The position numbers and the translations under genes were made by a program. Shown in pieces: positions 6,684 through 8,326 of a stretch of 8,326 nucleotides of DNA. Under the pieces are notes generated by a model. That model was not told where the DNA came from, did not search any database, and saw only the letters and a program-made list of their open reading frames with translations. Source of the stretch: Desulfobacterales bacterium (GTDB taxonomy: Bacteria > Desulfobacterota > Desulfobacteria > Desulfobacterales > Desulfosalsimonadaceae); assembly GCA_018399455.1 (NCBI GenBank), contig JAGYOT010000064.1, positions 1 through 8,326 of the forward strand, given 5' to 3'. How positions within the stretch are numbered: the stretch's first letter is position 1; each line of letters opens with the position of its first letter.

Positions 6684-6700
6684 TGTTGCATTATGTAACA
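6684..6700. promoter_or_regulatory. Palindromic activator site 2 (distal UAS)
   Basis: TGTTGCA-TTA-TGTAACA repeats site 1 with one arm mismatch. The centre-to-centre distance of 83 bp is close to eight helical turns, so both sites would face the same side of the DNA. It is about 195 bp upstream of the operon start but only about 37 bp before the -35 of the possible Lon-receiver promoter, so it could influence both directions. Confidence 0.7.
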
Positions 6701-6736
6701 GATTAAATGCATCCTCAGCCGCAGCCCGCTATCTGC

Positions 6737-6766
6737 TTGCAAAGTCATCCGGATTGATACTATATT
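6737..6766 (+). promoter_or_regulatory. Possible sigma-70-type promoter for the Lon-receiver gene
   Basis: TTGCAA (6737-6742) and TATATT (6761-6766) are separated by 18 bp, predicting a start near 6773 and a leader of about 25 nt before the ATG at 6799. No GG-N10-GC sigma-54 pattern was found in this position, so the Lon-receiver gene probably uses a housekeeping-type promoter. Both boxes deviate from consensus. Confidence 0.4.
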
Positions 6767-6798
6767 GATAAAAAAGAGGATGGGATAAGGGGGAACGG

Positions 6799-8326
6799 AT
6801 GGCGATTTTCAGGAAGGACGATAAATCTGAGGGACCGGAAGAGCTTACCGAGATTGAGGATTTGCGGGAGAAGGTAAGAGAGGCGAAGATGCCCGACCGC
6901 GTAGTTAAAATCGCCATGAAGGAGCTGGACAAGATGGCTAAAACGAGCTCCTCTTCCGCTGAATATACCATTGCTCTCAATTACATCGACTACCTGATTT
7001 CCCTGCCCTGGCATGCCGCTACTGAAGACAAACTCGATATCAAGCGGGCCGAATCGGTTTTAAACGAGGAGCATTACGGCCTGGATGAGATTAAGGACCG
7101 GATCCTGGAATACCTGGCTGTTCGGATCATCAAACTCTCGCGCACGTACACGATTATGGTGGTTGATGATGAGGAGCGCACCCGGAGGAATCTGGAACAC
7201 GTTTTAACCCGGGAGGGATACGACGTCATCACCGCGGAAAACGGGGTTCAGGCGCTCGAAATCCTGGCCGCGACACCGGCGGATGTGATTATCACGGATC
7301 TGAAGATGGACAACGTGGACGGCATCCAGGTACTTGAAAAAGCGCGCGAAAAGGACCCCAGGGTAGAGGTCATCGTGATAACCGGCTATGCCACCGTGCC
7401 CAATGCCGTCGAGGCCATGAAAAAGGGCTCCTTTAGTTACATCACCAAGCCTTTCAAGCTGGAAGAGATCAGATCCACCGTACGTCAGGCCCTGGCCAAC
7501 AAGACCCGGCAGCTCAGGGCCAGGGGCCCGATCTTATGTTTTGCCGGCCCGCCCGGCACCGGCAAGACCTCCCTGGGTATATCGATTGCCCACAGCATTG
7601 AGAAGGAATTCATCCGTGTTTCTCTGGCGGGCATGAAAGATGAAGCCGAGATTCGAGGCCACAGGAGAAGCTATGTCGGCGCCATGCCGGGGCGCATTAT
7701 CCAGGAAATCCGGCGGGCCGGGGTGAATAACCCGGTTTTTATGCTCGATGAACTGGATAAGCTGGGACAGGATTTTAAAGGCGATCCGGCCTCGGCCCTG
7801 CTTGAGGTGCTCGACCCTCAGCAGAACGCCAATTTTGTTGATCATTATCTGGATGTTCCGTTTGATCTTTCATCCGTCATGTTCATCGCCACCGCCAATA
7901 TCGTGGATCACATTCCGGGGCCGCTCCTGGACCGCCTGGAGGTACTTTATCTCTCCGGTTATACCGAGGAGGAAAAGGAGGCGATTGCCTTTCGCCATTT
8001 GATTCCCCGGGCGGTCAGAGACAACGGCCTGGAATCACATCCTCTTGAGTTTACGGAGGATGCGGTTCGCACCCTTATCATCGAATACACACGGGAGGCC
8101 GGCCTGAGGGATCTCCAGCGCCGTATCGATTCCATCTGCCGCAAATGGGCCCGCGAAATCCTGTCGGGAGATCACAAGGGGCCGATTGCCATTGACAGGG
8201 AAACCATAAAAGCCTATCTGGGGCCCCGCAAGTATTTTGTCGAACTGGCCGAGGCCGGCGGCAAGGTCGGCATCGCCACCGCCCTTGCCTGGACAGAGGC
8301 CGGCGGCGACGTGCTTGTCATCGAGG
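6799..8326 (+). CDS. Lon-type ATP-dependent protease with a receiver domain inserted before the AAA+ core (C-terminus cut)
   Basis: The first 509 residues of a hybrid protein. Residues about 15-111 match the Lon helical region (MPDRVVKIAMKELDKM, SAEYTIALNYIDYLISLPW, EHYGLDEIKDRILEYLAVR), but the LON substrate-binding domain that normally precedes it is absent. A complete receiver follows (about 115-235): D123/D124, phosphoacceptor D167 (IITDLKM), T195, K217-P218. Lon sequence resumes at GPILCFAGPPGTGKTSLG (243-260, Walker A), GMKDEAEIRGHRRSYVGAMPG (278 on), Walker B FMLDELDKL (314-322), ATAN sensor 1 (364-367), arginine finger R379, and R437 in the sensor-2 helix. The proteolytic domain begins near 489 (VGIATALAWTEAGGDVLVIE); the catalytic Ser/Lys pair is beyond the window, so peptidase activity is unproven. 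ATG 6799 has AAGGGGGA about 5 nt upstream. It is divergent from the operon and probably shares its regulatory region. Confidence 0.95.
   Translation, partial: MAIFRKDDKSEGPEELTEIEDLREKVREAKMPDRVVKIAMKELDKMAKTSSSSAEYTIALNYIDYLISLPWHAATEDKLDIKRAESVLNEEHYGLDEIKDRILEYLAVRIIKLSRTYTIMVVDDEERTRRNLEHVLTREGYDVITAENGVQALEILAATPADVIITDLKMDNVDGIQVLEKAREKDPRVEVIVITGYATVPNAVEAMKKGSFSYITKPFKLEEIRSTVRQALANKTRQLRARGPILCFAGPPGTGKTSLGISIAHSIEKEFIRVSLAGMKDEAEIRGHRRSYVGAMPGRIIQEIRRAGVNNPVFMLDELDKLGQDFKGDPASALLEVLDPQQNANFVDHYLDVPFDLSSVMFIATANIVDHIPGPLLDRLEVLYLSGYTEEEKEAIAFRHLIPRAVRDNGLESHPLEFTEDAVRTLIIEYTREAGLRDLQRRIDSICRKWAREILSGDHKGPIAIDRETIKAYLGPRKYFVELAEAGGKVGIATALAWTEAGGDVLVIE

Larger units (their letters stand above)
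6451..6798. promoter_or_regulatory. Divergent regulatory region between the operon and the Lon-receiver gene
   Basis: This 348-bp gene-free stretch is much more AT-rich than its surroundings, especially 6618-6720. It holds a -24/-12 promoter toward the operon, two 17-bp palindromes, an IHF-like site, a longer inverted repeat and a possible sigma-70 promoter toward the Lon-receiver gene, each listed separately. I see no convincing ORF in it, and no terminator. Confidence 0.85.

Noticed and set aside
6729..7014. Two minus-strand open frames of 83-84 codons at the start of the Lon-receiver gene
   Set aside because: They overlap the strongly supported Lon helical-region coding sequence and show no family features.
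7132..7521. Possibility that the receiver inside Lon marks an assembly chimera or two separate genes
   Set aside because: The frame is continuous with no stop or frameshift, Lon sequence resumes at the correct point on both sides, and codon use is uniform; kept as one gene.

Overview
The window holds a compact bacterial regulatory and transport locus. Eight genes lie on the minus strand, all pointing toward base 1, and one gene runs divergently off the right end. Protein content (cytidylate kinase-like family protein, SLC13 permease with TrkA-C domains, USP-like proteins, two-component pair with a sigma-54 activator, a Lon/receiver hybrid), intermediate GC in genes and AT-rich promoter DNA suggest a Desulfobacterota (former Deltaproteobacteria) anaerobe. 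That assignment is inferred from the gene set; no phylogenetic marker is present.

The minus-strand cluster, in transcription order, is: a 60-aa basic small protein (6450-6268); a 158-aa USP-like protein (6214-5738); a 183-aa USP-like protein (5675-5124); a 28-aa single-membrane-span peptide (5110-5024); a 603-aa SLC13-type permease (4970-3159); a 288-aa cytidylate kinase-like protein with a BON-like tail (3125-2259); a membrane histidine kinase (2259-769); and an NtrC-type sigma-54 response regulator (753 to beyond base 1). Gaps are short and several starts have strong ribosome-binding sites, so it reads as one operon.

The 348-bp divergent region (6451-6798) is rich in signals. A -24/-12 promoter with the exact TGGCAC-N5-TTGC pattern faces the operon. 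About 110 and 195 bp upstream of its predicted start are two 17-bp copies of the palindrome TGTTGCA-N3-TGYAACA, 83 bp apart, with an IHF-like sequence between them. The operon thus carries its own probable activator, and a feed-forward loop is the simplest reading: kinase senses, regulator binds the palindromes, sigma-54 transcription of stress proteins, transporter and the two-component pair.

The divergent gene (6799 to beyond 8326) is the most unusual item: a Lon-type protease ATPase that lacks the N-terminal LON substrate domain and has an entire CheY-like receiver inserted between the Lon helical linker and the AAA+ core. All receiver signature residues are intact, and this receiver closely resembles that of the sigma-54 regulator across the intergenic region. 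The locus may therefore be a branched phosphosignalling system with one transcriptional and one proteolytic output. A second novelty is a short motif (about SFAE-x-x-E) shared by the three first operon proteins, which may be a common docking or recognition element. No RNA genes, CRISPR arrays or mobile elements were seen.
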